Made by a program: the position numbers and the translations under genes. 64,000 nucleotides of DNA from Polaromonas sp. (GTDB lineage Bacteria > Pseudomonadota > Gammaproteobacteria > Burkholderiales > Burkholderiaceae_C): NCBI GenBank assembly GCA_021153985.1, contig JAJKJM010000083.1:38037-102036 (forward strand), read 5' to 3'. The notes beneath the pieces were generated by a model that saw only the letters and a list, made by a program, of their open reading frames with translations, did no database searches and was not told where the DNA came from. This document shows positions 25,087 to 34,176 of this stretch, in pieces. Numbering within the stretch: position 1 is the stretch's first letter; the number at the start of each line of letters is the position of its first letter.

Positions 25087-26010
25087 ATGAAAACCCTGAT
25101 GCTGACCGCGCGCCGCTGGCGCCATTCCGACCTGGCCTGGAGCCTGGGCCGCTCGCCTGAGGCCTGGATCTCCGCGCTGGTGCTGCTGGCCTATCTGGGC
25201 ATGGCTGTGCTCGCCCCGCTGCTGGCGCCGCAAAATCCCTTCGACCTCGCGGCGCTGGACCTCATGGATGCGCGCATGCCCCCGGCCTGGGTGGACGGCG
25301 GCCAGCTCAAATACCTGTTCGGCACCGACGGCCAGGGGCGCGACATGGTATCCGTCATGCTCTACGGCTTGCGCATGTCGCTGCTGGTGGGCGTGGCCTC
25401 CACGCTGCTTTCGCTGGTGGTCGGCGTCACACTGGGGCTGGTGGCCGGCTACGTGGGCGGGCGCATCGACAACGTCATCATGCGCGCGGCCGATGTGCAG
25501 CTGAGTTTTCCAGCCATCCTGGTGGCGCTGCTGATCGATGGGCTGTCGCGCACCGTGTTGCCGCGTGCCGTGCATGAGCAGCTTTCGCTGCTGATCGTGA
25601 TCGTGGCGATCGCGCTGGCCAACTGGGTGCAGTACGCGCGTACGGTGCGCGGCGTCACCATGATCGAAAAAGACAAGGACTACGTGAATGCGGTGCGCCT
25701 GATCGGCATGGGCCGCGCGCGCATCCTGTTTCGCCACGTGCTGCCCAATATCCTGAGCCCGGTGCTGGTCATCGCCACGCTGTCTATCGGGCTGGCCGTG
25801 CTGACCGAGGCAACCCTGAGCTTCCTGGGCCTGGGCGTGCCGGCCACTTCGCCTTCGCTGGGTACCTTGATACGCCTGGGCAATGAGGTGCTGTTTTCGG
25901 GCGAGTGGTGGATCACGGTGCTGCCGGGCCTGCTGCTGGTCGGCCTGGTGCTCAGCGTCAACCTCTTCGGCGACTGGCTGCGCGATGCGCTCAACCCGCG
26001 ATTGAAATAA
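25087..26010 (+). CDS. Dipeptide-type ABC transporter permease (DppC-like)
   Basis: A 307-residue permease of the DppC class, with the N-terminal LLAPQNPFDLAALDLMDARMPPAW periplasmic loop and LFGTDGQGRDMVSVMLYGLRMSLLVG. The EAA loop is KDKDYVNAVRLIGMGRARILFRHVLPNILSPVLVIATLSIG. It pairs with the upstream DppB-like permease. The first ATPase gene starts 2 bp after its stop. Confidence 0.9.
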   Translation: MKTLMLTARRWRHSDLAWSLGRSPEAWISALVLLAYLGMAVLAPLLAPQNPFDLAALDLMDARMPPAWVDGGQLKYLFGTDGQGRDMVSVMLYGLRMSLLVGVASTLLSLVVGVTLGLVAGYVGGRIDNVIMRAADVQLSFPAILVALLIDGLSRTVLPRAVHEQLSLLIVIVAIALANWVQYARTVRGVTMIEKDKDYVNAVRLIGMGRARILFRHVLPNILSPVLVIATLSIGLAVLTEATLSFLGLGVPATSPSLGTLIRLGNEVLFSGEWWITVLPGLLLVGLVLSVNLFGDWLRDALNPRLK

Positions 26011-26012
26011 CC

Positions 26013-27026
26013 ATGACCACTTTGAATGCCTCCCCAGCGCCGGCGCCTTTGCTGTCGGTGCGCGGCCTGCGTGTGCAGATACCGACGCGCCACGGCCCGC
26101 TGCTCGCGCTGGACGACGTGAGTTTTGACATTGCCCGCGGTGAAATCCTCGGCTTCGTCGGCGAATCGGGCGCCGGCAAATCGCTGACCGGCATGGCGGT
26201 TCTGGGCCTGCTGGACGCGCCGGCCCACATCGCGGCCGGCGAAATCATTTTTGACGGCAAACCTGTTCATGCCTTGCCGGCCTCGCAGATGCGCAAGCTC
26301 CGCGGCCGGCGCATCGCCGCGATCTTTCAGGATCCGTTGCTCAGCCTGAACCCGCTGCTCACGGTCGGCGACCAGCTCACCGAAACCATGTGCACGCATT
26401 TGCCGTTGACCAGCGAGGAGGCGCGAGAACGCGCCATCGATTGGTTGCGCCAGGTCGGCATTCCCTCCCCCGCCGAACGGGTGGACGCCTATCCGCACCA
26501 GTTCTCGGGCGGCATGCGCCAGCGCATCGTGATCGCGCTGGCCCTGTGCGCCGAGCCCGACCTGGTGATCGCCGACGAGCCCACCACGGCGCTGGATGTG
26601 TCGGTGCAGGCCCAGGTGCTGGAGTTGCTGCGCACACAATGCCGCGAGCGCGGCACTGCCGTGCTGCTGGTCACGCACGACATGGGCGTGATCTCTGAGA
26701 ACGCCGACCGCGTTGCCGTCATGTATGCCGGCCACATCGCCGAAACCGGCCCCGTAGACCAGATCGTCAACCGGCCGCGCCACCCCTACACCCGGGGGCT
26801 GATGGGTTCCATCCCGCCGGTAGACAGCGATGCCCAGTGGCTGCAGCAGATTGACGGCGCCATGCCGCGCCTGGCGTCGCGGCCCACGGGCTGCGCGTTT
26901 CACCCACGCTGTGCGCATGCAAGCGCACAATGTGTCAGCACCCAGCCCGCGCCGCACCAGGAGGCGGATGCGCTGGTCGCCTGCTGGCATCCCCAGCAGC
27001 ACGCCCCTATGGCGGAGGCCTTATGA
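26013..27026 (+). CDS. Dipeptide-type ABC transporter ATP-binding protein (DppD-like)
   Basis: A 337-residue ABC ATPase with Walker A GESGAGKS, signature FSGGMRQR, Walker B LVIADEPTTALD, and the oligopeptide-transporter C-terminal domain with GCAFHPRCAHASAQC. The ATG at 26013 begins right after the permease stop; its own stop overlaps the next ATG as ATGA. The C-terminal cysteines may bind an iron-sulfur cluster as in some DppD/OppD proteins. Confidence 0.9.
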   Translation: MTTLNASPAPAPLLSVRGLRVQIPTRHGPLLALDDVSFDIARGEILGFVGESGAGKSLTGMAVLGLLDAPAHIAAGEIIFDGKPVHALPASQMRKLRGRRIAAIFQDPLLSLNPLLTVGDQLTETMCTHLPLTSEEARERAIDWLRQVGIPSPAERVDAYPHQFSGGMRQRIVIALALCAEPDLVIADEPTTALDVSVQAQVLELLRTQCRERGTAVLLVTHDMGVISENADRVAVMYAGHIAETGPVDQIVNRPRHPYTRGLMGSIPPVDSDAQWLQQIDGAMPRLASRPTGCAFHPRCAHASAQCVSTQPAPHQEADALVACWHPQQHAPMAEAL

Positions 27027-28027
27027 GCAGCCCTTACCTGAGCGTCAAGAACCTGTCGCGCGAATTCAAGGCGCAGGGCCGCACGGTGCGTGCCGTCGAC
27101 AACGTGAGCTTTGAGATTCCCGCCGGCACCACCTTCAGCCTGGTCGGCGAGTCCGGCTGCGGCAAGACGACGCTCGCCCGCGTCATTGCGGGGCTGGACA
27201 AGCCCAGCGCCGGCTCCCTCAACTTTGCAGCACCGACCGGCGGGCGTGTGCAGCGCACGCAGATGATCTTTCAGGATCCGTATGCCTCGCTGAACCCGCG
27301 CTGGCGTGTCGGCGATGCGATTGCCGAGCCCATCACCTTTCAGAATCTGCGCCCGCGCACCGAGGTGAAGCAGCGTGTGGAAGACCTGCTGGTGCGAGTT
27401 GGGCTGGCAGCAGCCGACACCGCGAAATTTCCGCACGAATTCTCCGGCGGCCAGCGCCAGCGTGTGTCGATTGCACGCGCGCTGGCCGGCGAGCCGAGCT
27501 TTCTGGTGTGCGACGAACCGACCTCGGCGCTGGATGTCTCGGTGCAGGCGCAAATCCTCAACCTGCTCAAGCGCCTGGAAAAGGAAGAGGGCCTCACCAG
27601 CCTTTTCATCAGCCACAACCTGGCCGTGGTGCGTTTTGTGTCTTCGATGATTGGCGTGATGTACCTGGGCCGCCTGGTGGAAGTCGCGCCCACGGCAGAA
27701 TTGTTTGCCGCACCGCGTCATCCCTACACCCAGCTGTTGCTCGAAGCCATTCCGCGCATTGGCCAGGGCCGGCGTGCCGTGGCGGTGCCTGCGGGCGAAC
27801 TGCCCAGTCCGCTGGCGCCGCCGCCTGGCTGCACCTTTCACCCGCGCTGCCCCGCCGTCATGGATATCTGCCGCCGCGAGGCGCCAGCGCTCAAACCCGT
27901 GGCGCACGGCGCATCTGTAGCCTGCCATGCGGTCGAAGCCGCCAGCCAGCCCATTCGTTTTATGCCCAAGGCCGCGGCTTTGGGCGCCGCTTTATCCTCA
28001 AACTTAACTTCCGGCGTTCCCGCATGA
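27023..28027 (+). CDS. Dipeptide-type ABC transporter ATP-binding protein (DppF-like)
   Basis: A 334-residue ABC ATPase with Walker A GESGCGKT, signature FSGGQRQR, Walker B FLVCDEPTSALD and the C-terminal GCTFHPRCPAVMDIC cysteine motif. It has a Pro/Ala-rich tail of about 40 residues. Overlaps with both neighbours (ATGA at each end) couple it to the DppD-like ATPase and the following amidohydrolase, showing that the importer and hydrolase belong to one functional unit. Confidence 0.9.
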   Translation: MSSPYLSVKNLSREFKAQGRTVRAVDNVSFEIPAGTTFSLVGESGCGKTTLARVIAGLDKPSAGSLNFAAPTGGRVQRTQMIFQDPYASLNPRWRVGDAIAEPITFQNLRPRTEVKQRVEDLLVRVGLAAADTAKFPHEFSGGQRQRVSIARALAGEPSFLVCDEPTSALDVSVQAQILNLLKRLEKEEGLTSLFISHNLAVVRFVSSMIGVMYLGRLVEVAPTAELFAAPRHPYTQLLLEAIPRIGQGRRAVAVPAGELPSPLAPPPGCTFHPRCPAVMDICRREAPALKPVAHGASVACHAVEAASQPIRFMPKAAALGAALSSNLTSGVPA

Positions 28028-29469
28028 CTGAAACCGTAGACATCCTGATCGAACACGGCACCGTGATCACCGTGGACGCCCAGCGCCGCGTGATTGAAGA
28101 CGGCGCCGTCGCGGTCAAGGGCGACCGCATCGTCGCCGTCGGCACCACCGCCGAACTGCGCGCGCGCTACAGCGCTGCCAAGACCATCAACGCGCACCGC
28201 AAGGCCGTGCTGCCAGGGCTGATCGACAGCCATGCCCACGCCGGCCACGGCATGTTGCGCACCATGGGAGCGGGCGATCCGGGCGCCTGGATGGATGCCT
28301 GTGCGGTGATCTACACCACGGCCTCCGACGAGCAATTCTGGCGCGCCGAATCGGCCATGACTTCACTGGAGCGGCTCAAGGCCGGCGTGACCACCGGCGT
28401 GTCGCTGTTCGGCGGCGGCGACTCCGTCATGCGTGTGGACGACCCCAAGTACGCGAAAGCGCATTGCGATGCGGTGGAGCGCGCCGGCACGCGCTCGGTG
28501 CTGGCGGTCGGCCCGACGCGCCCCGGGGGCCCCAGGCGTTATGTGGACTGGGCCAGCGAATCGCCGACCTCGCGCGACATTGACGCTGAAACCATGCTGA
28601 AGGTTTGCAACAAGATCGTCGATGAGAACCACGGCCGGGCCGATGGCCGGTTGAACATCGCCATCGTCCTGCCGGTATTTGCGCCCATGCACGAGCCGGA
28701 TCATGTGCTGCTGCGCGAAGAGTTTCAGCGCCAGGCCCGGGATTATTTCGGCCTGGCCCGCAAGCGCGGCCTGACCTTCACGCAGGACGGGCACCGCAGC
28801 GGCACGCTGGCACTGGCCCACAACGAACTCGGCCTGCTGGGCCCCAAGTCCTTCATGTCACACAGTATTGACCTGACCGACGAGGACATCGCGTTGACCA
28901 GGGCCACCCATACCCGCATCGTGCACAACCCCAGCGCCATCATGTCGATCCGCGGCCGTTGCCCGGTGCCCGAGCTGATCGATGCGGGCGTCATCGTCGC
29001 GATGGGCTCCGACGGTTCCGCCCCGGATCGCGGCTATGACATGTTCCGCCACATGTCCCAGTGCATGCACTACCACCGCCGGCATTTCCGTGATGCCGGT
29101 GTACTGCCGCATGGCAAGGTGCTGGAAATGGTGACGATTGACGCTGCCCGTGCGCTGTCCATGGAGCACGAGATTGGTTCGCTGGAAGCCGGCAAAAAGG
29201 CCGACATCATCCTGGTGGACCTGTTCAAGCCGCATATGATGCCGCTGAATATGCCGGTCTACCGCATCACCTGTTTTGCCAATGCCGCCGATGTGAGCAC
29301 CACCATCGTCAACGGCCGTATCCTGATGGAAGACCGCCAGGTGCTGACCATCAATGAGAGCGAGGTTCTGGAGGAGGTCAATGTTGCCGCCGAGCGCATG
29401 CTCGATCGCAGCGGCCTGCGTCACCTGACCGAGCCGCCCGCCCGCTTGTGGGGTGTCAGCCACTATTGA
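28024..29469 (+). CDS. Amidohydrolase of the AtzA/TrzN/SsnA-like group
   Basis: A 481-residue metal-dependent hydrolase. Metal ligands His70 and His72 are in LPGLIDSHAHAGHG; a further His is in FMSHSIDLTD and the Asp in VAMGSDGSAPD. The protein starts with the amidohydrolase beta-sandwich (DILIEHGTVITVD). Relatives deaminate or dechlorinate triazines, pyrimidines and guanine. It is translationally coupled to the DppF-like ATPase. A cyclic-amide or N-heterocycle substrate brought in by the ABC importer is the likely target (inference). Precise chemistry is not predictable. Confidence 0.85.
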   Translation: MTETVDILIEHGTVITVDAQRRVIEDGAVAVKGDRIVAVGTTAELRARYSAAKTINAHRKAVLPGLIDSHAHAGHGMLRTMGAGDPGAWMDACAVIYTTASDEQFWRAESAMTSLERLKAGVTTGVSLFGGGDSVMRVDDPKYAKAHCDAVERAGTRSVLAVGPTRPGGPRRYVDWASESPTSRDIDAETMLKVCNKIVDENHGRADGRLNIAIVLPVFAPMHEPDHVLLREEFQRQARDYFGLARKRGLTFTQDGHRSGTLALAHNELGLLGPKSFMSHSIDLTDEDIALTRATHTRIVHNPSAIMSIRGRCPVPELIDAGVIVAMGSDGSAPDRGYDMFRHMSQCMHYHRRHFRDAGVLPHGKVLEMVTIDAARALSMEHEIGSLEAGKKADIILVDLFKPHMMPLNMPVYRITCFANAADVSTTIVNGRILMEDRQVLTINESEVLEEVNVAAERMLDRSGLRHLTEPPARLWGVSHY

Positions 29470-29538
29470 GCGATTGCGCACAGCAGGACCGCCACGGCGC
29501 CCAAGCTGCAAAGCCATGACAAGTGAAAAGGATTACGG

Positions 29539-30741
29539 ATGCAAGACCTGGTGATACGGGGCGCTCGCCTCTGGGGCGGCCAGAACGCCGACATCGCCGT
29601 GCGAGGTGGCGTCATCAGCGCGATAGGCACCGATCTTCCGGCCGCGCCGGGAGCGGAGATTGTGGATGCCCGCGGCTGTTTCGTCATGCCGGGCCTGGTG
29701 GATGCGCATGCCCATATCGACAAGACGCTCTGGGGCACGCCCTGGCACCCGCACCAGGCCGGCCCCAGCCTGATGGACAAGATCACCAACGAGCGGCAGG
29801 TGCTGGCTGGTCTCGGTCTGTCGCCCGAAGTCCAGAGCGCCCGGCTGCTCAGGCGCCTGGTCGCCTGCGGCACCACGCATGTGCGAACCCACGTCGACGT
29901 CGGGCCCGACATCGGCCTGGCGCACCTGCATGGCGTGCAGGCGATGCGCGACAAGCATCGCGACTGGATAGACATCGACATGGTGGCCTTTCCGCAAACC
30001 GGCGTGATGGTACGGCCGGGCACCCTGGACCTGCTGGAACAGGCCGTGCGCGATGGCGCGGAAGTGATAGGCGGGCTCGATCCCGTGGGCGTGGACCGCG
30101 ACCCCAAGGGCCAGCTCGACGGGATTTTTGCCATTGCCGGGCGGCATGGTTGCGGCATCGACATCCACCTGCATGACCGCGGTGATTTGGGTGCGGTGAC
30201 GGTGGAGATGATTGCCGAACGTACCCGCAGCCTGGGACTGGCCGGCAAGGTCGCGATCAGCCACGCGTTCTGCCTGGGCAGCGTAGAGCCTGCGCGCCTG
30301 GAATCCCTCATCGCACTGCTGCTGGAAAACGACATCGCGATCATGAGCCACGCACCCTCCGGCCTCACCCCTTTCCCGCCGATACGCCTGCTGCATGAGC
30401 GCGGTCTGCGGCTGTTCTCGGGCTCGGACGGCATTCGCGATACCTGGAGCCCCCTCAACAATGGCGACATGCTGGAGCGCGCCTACCTGCTTGCCTACCG
30501 TAATGGATTCCGCGACGACCCGGGCATTGAAATCGCCCTGCACATGGCCACTTATGGCGGCGCGCAGGTGATGGGCCTGGAAGGCTATGGCCTCACGGCC
30601 GGGTCGGCCGCCGACCTGGTGCTGGTCGAGGCCGAGACCGCTGCCGAGACCGTCGCCTACCATCCACCGCGCCGGCTGGTGCTCAAGCGCGGCCGCGTGG
30701 TCGCCCGTGATGGGCGCTCGTTGTTGCCCGACTGCGCGTGA
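29539..30741 (+). CDS. Amidohydrolase, cytosine deaminase-like (CodA family)
   Basis: A 400-residue cytosolic amidohydrolase. It has His57 and His59 in LVDAHAHIDKT, the CodA-type THVRTHVDVG, DIHLHDRG, SHAFCLG and the Asp in LFSGSDGIRDTW. An AAAGGA site precedes the ATG. Family members deaminate cytosine, isocytosine or ammelide-like rings. The gene lies 69 bp after the first amidohydrolase. Two consecutive ring-opening or deaminating enzymes after one importer suggest stepwise breakdown of one heterocycle. Confidence 0.86.
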   Translation: MQDLVIRGARLWGGQNADIAVRGGVISAIGTDLPAAPGAEIVDARGCFVMPGLVDAHAHIDKTLWGTPWHPHQAGPSLMDKITNERQVLAGLGLSPEVQSARLLRRLVACGTTHVRTHVDVGPDIGLAHLHGVQAMRDKHRDWIDIDMVAFPQTGVMVRPGTLDLLEQAVRDGAEVIGGLDPVGVDRDPKGQLDGIFAIAGRHGCGIDIHLHDRGDLGAVTVEMIAERTRSLGLAGKVAISHAFCLGSVEPARLESLIALLLENDIAIMSHAPSGLTPFPPIRLLHERGLRLFSGSDGIRDTWSPLNNGDMLERAYLLAYRNGFRDDPGIEIALHMATYGGAQVMGLEGYGLTAGSAADLVLVEAETAAETVAYHPPRRLVLKRGRVVARDGRSLLPDCA

Positions 30742-30796
30742 GACGGTGCCGATCTCGCTGCATCAGACAATCCCACCCTTACCCGAAAGTTTCCCC

Positions 30797-31804
30797 ATGC
30801 CCTCTCTTCGTCCATCCAAACGCCATGTTCTGATGCGCGCCTGCACACTTGCGGCTTTGACAGTCATCCCGGCACTGACCAGCCTGTCCCACGCACAGGA
30901 ATGGCCGGGCAAGAAGCCCATCACGCTGATCGTCGGGTTCCCGGCCGGCGGCAGCGCCGACATGATTGCGCGCACCGTCGCCGAGCCGCTGGGCAAGCGC
31001 CTGGGCGCGGCGATCGTGATCGACAACGTGAGCGGCGCGGGCGGCACCATCGCGGGCCAGAAGGTGGTGAATGCGGCACCGGACGGCTACACCCTCTTCA
31101 TGGCTTCAGGCAGCGAGGTGTCGATTGCCCGGCTGTTCAACCCCGCTGTCAAATACAACGGCGAAACTGACTTCACCCCCATCGGCATGGTCGGCGATGT
31201 GCCCATGGTGCTGGTGGCCAGCCCCAAATCCGGGCTCAAGACGGTGGCTGAAGCACTCGACAAAGCCCGGCGCGAGCCCAATGCGCTGAGCTACGCTTCC
31301 TCCGGCGTGGGCACCATCCTCAATGTGGCGGGCGAGTTGCTCAACCAGAAGGCCGGCACCAAAATCAGCCATGTGCCTTACCGCGGTGCGGCGCAGATGG
31401 CGATTGACGTTGCGGGCGGCAACATCGAGCTGGCCTTCTTCATGACGCCTACCGCCTTGCCGCATATCGAATCGGGCAAGATGGTGCCGCTGGGTGTGAC
31501 TACCCAGGGCCGCTCCCGTGCGGCGCCGCAGATTCCCTCACTGTCGGAAACACCCGCACTCAAAGGCTATGACATCAGTTTGTGGAACGCGCTGTTTGGC
31601 CCGGCCAAGATGCCGCCGGCCATCACGGCCCGGCTGAACAAGGAACTCAACGAGGTTTTGCGTGAGCCGGCCGTGTGGCAAAAACTCCAGAAGGCCGGCG
31701 TGGATGCCCAGGGCAGCACCCCGCAAGGGCTGTCGCAGCGGATTCGCGACGAGGTCAAGCGCGTGCAGAGCATCGCGCCGGCCACGATGAAGGCGGGCGG
31801 TTAG
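30797..31804 (+). CDS. Bug/TctC-family substrate-binding protein
   Basis: A 335-residue periplasmic receptor with signal peptide ending in LSHAQ (near residue 33) and Bug motifs ITLIVGFPAGGSADMIAR, DNVSGAGGTIAGQKV and PDGYTLFMASGSEVSIARLFN. It is the last gene of the racemase-ABC-amidohydrolase operon. It closely resembles the Bug protein at 15669-16685 (shared AVKYNGETD, LPHIESGKM, SRAAPQIP, ARLNKELNE). Its TAG stop interlocks with the convergent TAA stop of the next gene. Confidence 0.88.
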   Translation: MPSLRPSKRHVLMRACTLAALTVIPALTSLSHAQEWPGKKPITLIVGFPAGGSADMIARTVAEPLGKRLGAAIVIDNVSGAGGTIAGQKVVNAAPDGYTLFMASGSEVSIARLFNPAVKYNGETDFTPIGMVGDVPMVLVASPKSGLKTVAEALDKARREPNALSYASSGVGTILNVAGELLNQKAGTKISHVPYRGAAQMAIDVAGGNIELAFFMTPTALPHIESGKMVPLGVTTQGRSRAAPQIPSLSETPALKGYDISLWNALFGPAKMPPAITARLNKELNEVLREPAVWQKLQKAGVDAQGSTPQGLSQRIRDEVKRVQSIAPATMKAGG

Positions 31805-32367
31805 GCCGCTTCGGGAGCCAGAAAACTCGCGGCCTGCGCTACAGCCGCCGTGTCGGCCTTCACCGCATCCGGCGGCCCGCCTTTGCCCCATAGCTCGCCG
31901 CCGTAGTTCATGGCCATGAACTGCGCACACAGCCGGATTGAGTCCACCATGGGCTGCGCTTTGGCGCGGTCGCCGCTGGTGGTGATCAGCCGCAGCGTCT
32001 TTTTGGCCATCTCTTCCTTGAACGGCAGGCCGGGCACACGCATCCAGGCGCTCCAGTGGTCCAGGTAGATTTTCAGCGGCGCCGGGATGCTGTACCAGTA
32101 CACCGGCGCTACGAACACGATGTCGGTGGCGGCCATCGTGGCGTCGAGCAGGGTCTTCATGTCGCCCTGCGGCATGTCGTATGTGCCCGTGGTGTGGCGC
32201 TGGTCCACAAAGGGCGGCATCTGCATGCGCGCCAGGCGATGCCAGGTTTGGGGCGTACCGGCCGGCAGCGCCGCGGCGGCCTGTTGCGCAAGCCACTCGG
32301 TGTTGCCCAGTGCGCCGGGTTCACGCGTGGAGGTGGTGAGAAAGAGGAATCGGGGGTTGTCGTTCAT
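31801..32367 (-). CDS. NADPH-dependent FMN reductase/NAD(P)H-quinone oxidoreductase-like flavodoxin-fold protein
   Basis: A 188-residue flavodoxin-fold protein. The FMN phosphate loop is TTSTREPGALGNTEWLA and the isoalloxazine-binding loop VFVAPVYWYSIPAPLKIYLDHW. These enzymes reduce quinones or FMN with NAD(P)H. I use ATG 32365-32367, which begins at the conserved beta strand (RFLFLTTS). It ends on the opposite strand to the Bug gene with 4 bp overlap of stop codons. The VOC gene diverges 99 bp away. Confidence 0.82.
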   Translation of the reverse strand: MNDNPRFLFLTTSTREPGALGNTEWLAQQAAAALPAGTPQTWHRLARMQMPPFVDQRHTTGTYDMPQGDMKTLLDATMAATDIVFVAPVYWYSIPAPLKIYLDHWSAWMRVPGLPFKEEMAKKTLRLITTSGDRAKAQPMVDSIRLCAQFMAMNYGGELWGKGGPPDAVKADTAAVAQAASFLAPEAA

Positions 32368-32466
32368 GGCGGCCAATGGTAGCGGCAGTGGCCTGTCTTT
32401 GCTCGCGCAGGGCCTGGGCTTGCGTGCCAGAATGAATTCACCGGAAACTTTTTTCGACCCATTCCC

Positions 32467-32901
32467 ATGATTCATATTCGAGACATTGACCATATCGTTC
32501 TTCGTGTCGTGAACCTGGACGCGATGATGAAGTTTTACATCGAAGTGTTGGGCTGCGCCATCGAGCGCCGGCAAGACGAGATCGGCCTCGTGCAGTTGCG
32601 CGCAGGCCGGTCGCTGGTCGACCTGGTGCCGGTGGACGGCAAGCTGGGCCTGGCCGGTGGCGCGGCGCCGGGCAGGGAAGCGCGCAACGTCGACCATTTC
32701 TGCTTTCGCGTCGAGCCCTTTGACGCCGAATCCATTCACCGGCATCTGGCAGCCCACCGCGTTGAAGCGGGTAAGGTGGAGTCACGCTATGGCGCTGAAG
32801 GTGAAGGGCCTTCGATCTATCTCAACGACCCGGAAGGCAACACGGTGGAGTTGAAGGGCCCGGCTTGGCCTAAAACTGCCGCCAGCCTTGCCAGGCGGTG
32901 A
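32467..32901 (+). CDS. VOC-superfamily (glyoxalase/dioxygenase-fold) protein
   Basis: A 144-residue protein with one pair of beta-alpha-beta-beta-beta modules. Potential metal ligands are His9 (IRDIDHIVLRV), His in ARNVDHFCFRV and Glu in NTVELKG. FYIEVLGC is the usual glyoxalase-like helix. It is a small cytosolic enzyme or binding protein; reaction unknown. The last 32 bp overlap the convergent LysE gene. Confidence 0.82.
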   Translation: MIHIRDIDHIVLRVVNLDAMMKFYIEVLGCAIERRQDEIGLVQLRAGRSLVDLVPVDGKLGLAGGAAPGREARNVDHFCFRVEPFDAESIHRHLAAHRVEAGKVESRYGAEGEGPSIYLNDPEGNTVELKGPAWPKTAASLARR

Positions 32902-33505
32902 AGACGGCGCAGAGAATCAGCACCGCGCCCACAGTGCGCGCCATCGCCACGCTGGCGCCCGGCCGGTCGGCCAGCCATTGGCGCGCACCGCCTGCGGCCA
33001 GTGCCAATGAACCATAAACGCCGGCTTGCGTGACGGCGATGATGAGCCCCAGCGCCACAGCCTGCATCCAGAGCGATCCATATTCGAGCCGCAGGAACTG
33101 CGGAAAGATCGCCAGCATGAACAGATAAGCCTTGGGGTTTAGCAGGCAGGTCAGCGCCGCTTGCCGGAACGTGCGCCATGGCGATTGCCCTTCGACGTCC
33201 GGCAGGGCGCCGAACACCGAGGTGCTGCGCGTGAGCGACCAGCCTATCCACGCGATATAGAGGCTGCCCGCCAGCAACATCACGTTCACCATGCCCGGCA
33301 CGAGCTGCAGCAGGATGCCCAGTCCCAAGGCCCCGGCCACGACGTGGCAAATACCGCCGGCCACGATGCCACCCACGGCAAACAGCCCGTAGCGCCTTCC
33401 GCCGGTGAGCGAGCTGGCCATCACAAACGCCATGTCCATGCCGGGCAGGATGATGATGCCCAGCACCATCAGGAAAAACAGCCACAGGTGTGCGAACTGG
33501 TCCAT
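32870..33505 (-). CDS. LysE/RhtB-family amino-acid exporter
   Basis: A 211-residue inner-membrane exporter with about six hydrophobic segments and the LysE-family start LFFLMVLGIIILPGMDMAFVMASSLTGGRRYGLFAVGGIVAG. The loop LLNPKAYLFMLAIFPQFL is typical of RhtB-type members. A GGGAG site precedes the ATG. An ArgP-like regulator lies about 3.4 kb away but is not adjacent, so the link is weak. Confidence 0.86.
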   Translation of the reverse strand: MDQFAHLWLFFLMVLGIIILPGMDMAFVMASSLTGGRRYGLFAVGGIVAGGICHVVAGALGLGILLQLVPGMVNVMLLAGSLYIAWIGWSLTRSTSVFGALPDVEGQSPWRTFRQAALTCLLNPKAYLFMLAIFPQFLRLEYGSLWMQAVALGLIIAVTQAGVYGSLALAAGGARQWLADRPGASVAMARTVGAVLILCAVFTAWQGWRQF

Positions 33506-33530
33506 GAACGGGCTCCCTTTGTCTTTGTTT

Positions 33531-34073
33531 TTAGTGGTGCGCTACGTGATAGGCGGGCCGGGCCAGATTCATCACCCAGTTGGTTTCCCAGTGACGGCCG
33601 CCATCGGCTGAAAATGCCTGTTCCCAGCGCGCGCTGCCGGGCGTGATGTCCGTCCACATAAAGCGCACCCGCACCGGCCGGCCCTCGTGGGTATCGTTGC
33701 CTTCAAAGCGCCCGACGCCATTGGCAAACGAGCCCACCACAGGCGGCTGCAGCAAGCCGTCGCTCTGGCTCACCCAGTAAATGCTCCAGAGGCGGTCTTG
33801 CGGATTGAAAAAGCGCAGGGCCATGCCAATGGTGCCCTTGTCTTCCGTCACCAGGTCGTTCATATTGCCCAGCCCGCCCAGCAGCAGCGCACCATCCTGC
33901 ACGGCTTCAAAACTTTCCCAATCGGTGCAGGCTTGCAGCCGCTTCTTCAGGCGCCTGTTGCTGACCAGCCAGCGCCCGGCGATGAAGTTGAAGTCGTGGC
34001 GGCCGTCATTGCCGTCATGGATAGGGGATAGATCCAGGGTTTTTGGCAGGGAAGTCGTCATGGAGGTGGTCAT
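33531..34073 (-). CDS. Conserved hypothetical protein (DUF1579-like beta-barrel)
   Basis: A 180-residue soluble protein without signal. Features are DFNFIAGRWLVSNRRLKKRL, WSIYWVSQSDGLLQPPVVGSF and RFMWTDITPGSARWEQAFSADGGRHWETNW, which resemble small lipocalin-like DUF1579-type proteins. No catalytic residue is obvious. An internal ATG five codons downstream is an alternative start. It diverges from the YafY-type regulator with a palindrome between the genes, so it is its likely target. Confidence 0.68.
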   Translation of the reverse strand: MTTSMTTSLPKTLDLSPIHDGNDGRHDFNFIAGRWLVSNRRLKKRLQACTDWESFEAVQDGALLLGGLGNMNDLVTEDKGTIGMALRFFNPQDRLWSIYWVSQSDGLLQPPVVGSFANGVGRFEGNDTHEGRPVRVRFMWTDITPGSARWEQAFSADGGRHWETNWVMNLARPAYHVAHH

Positions 34074-34131
34074 GGGATGAAGGACGCTTTTGGCGCCCGG
34101 GAGGGGTGGCGTTAAAAGCAGTCTAGAAACG

Positions 34132-34157
34132 TAATAGGGCGGTTTCGGCCCTAATTA
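34132..34157. promoter_or_regulatory. Candidate operator between the DUF1579-like and WYL-regulator genes
   Basis: Inverted arms TAAT-AGGGC (34132-34140) and GCCCT-A-ATTA (34148-34157) flank a 7-base centre. It sits 20 bp before the regulator ATG. Such placement fits autorepression by the YafY-type protein, or a 5' UTR hairpin. Confidence 0.45.
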
Positions 34158-34176
34158 AGGGATAGACTTTTCCCCC

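Noticed and set aside
23908..25737. A 609-residue reverse-strand open frame across the dipeptide ABC transporter genes
   Set aside because: It is antisense to well-supported transporter genes, is rich in His, Gln and Arg as expected for a high-GC shadow, and has no domain.
30587..30796. Longer N-terminus for the second Bug protein
   Set aside because: The extension is antisense-like Pro/Arg/Trp-rich sequence in another frame of the CodA-like gene; the ATG at 30797 starts a proper signal peptide.
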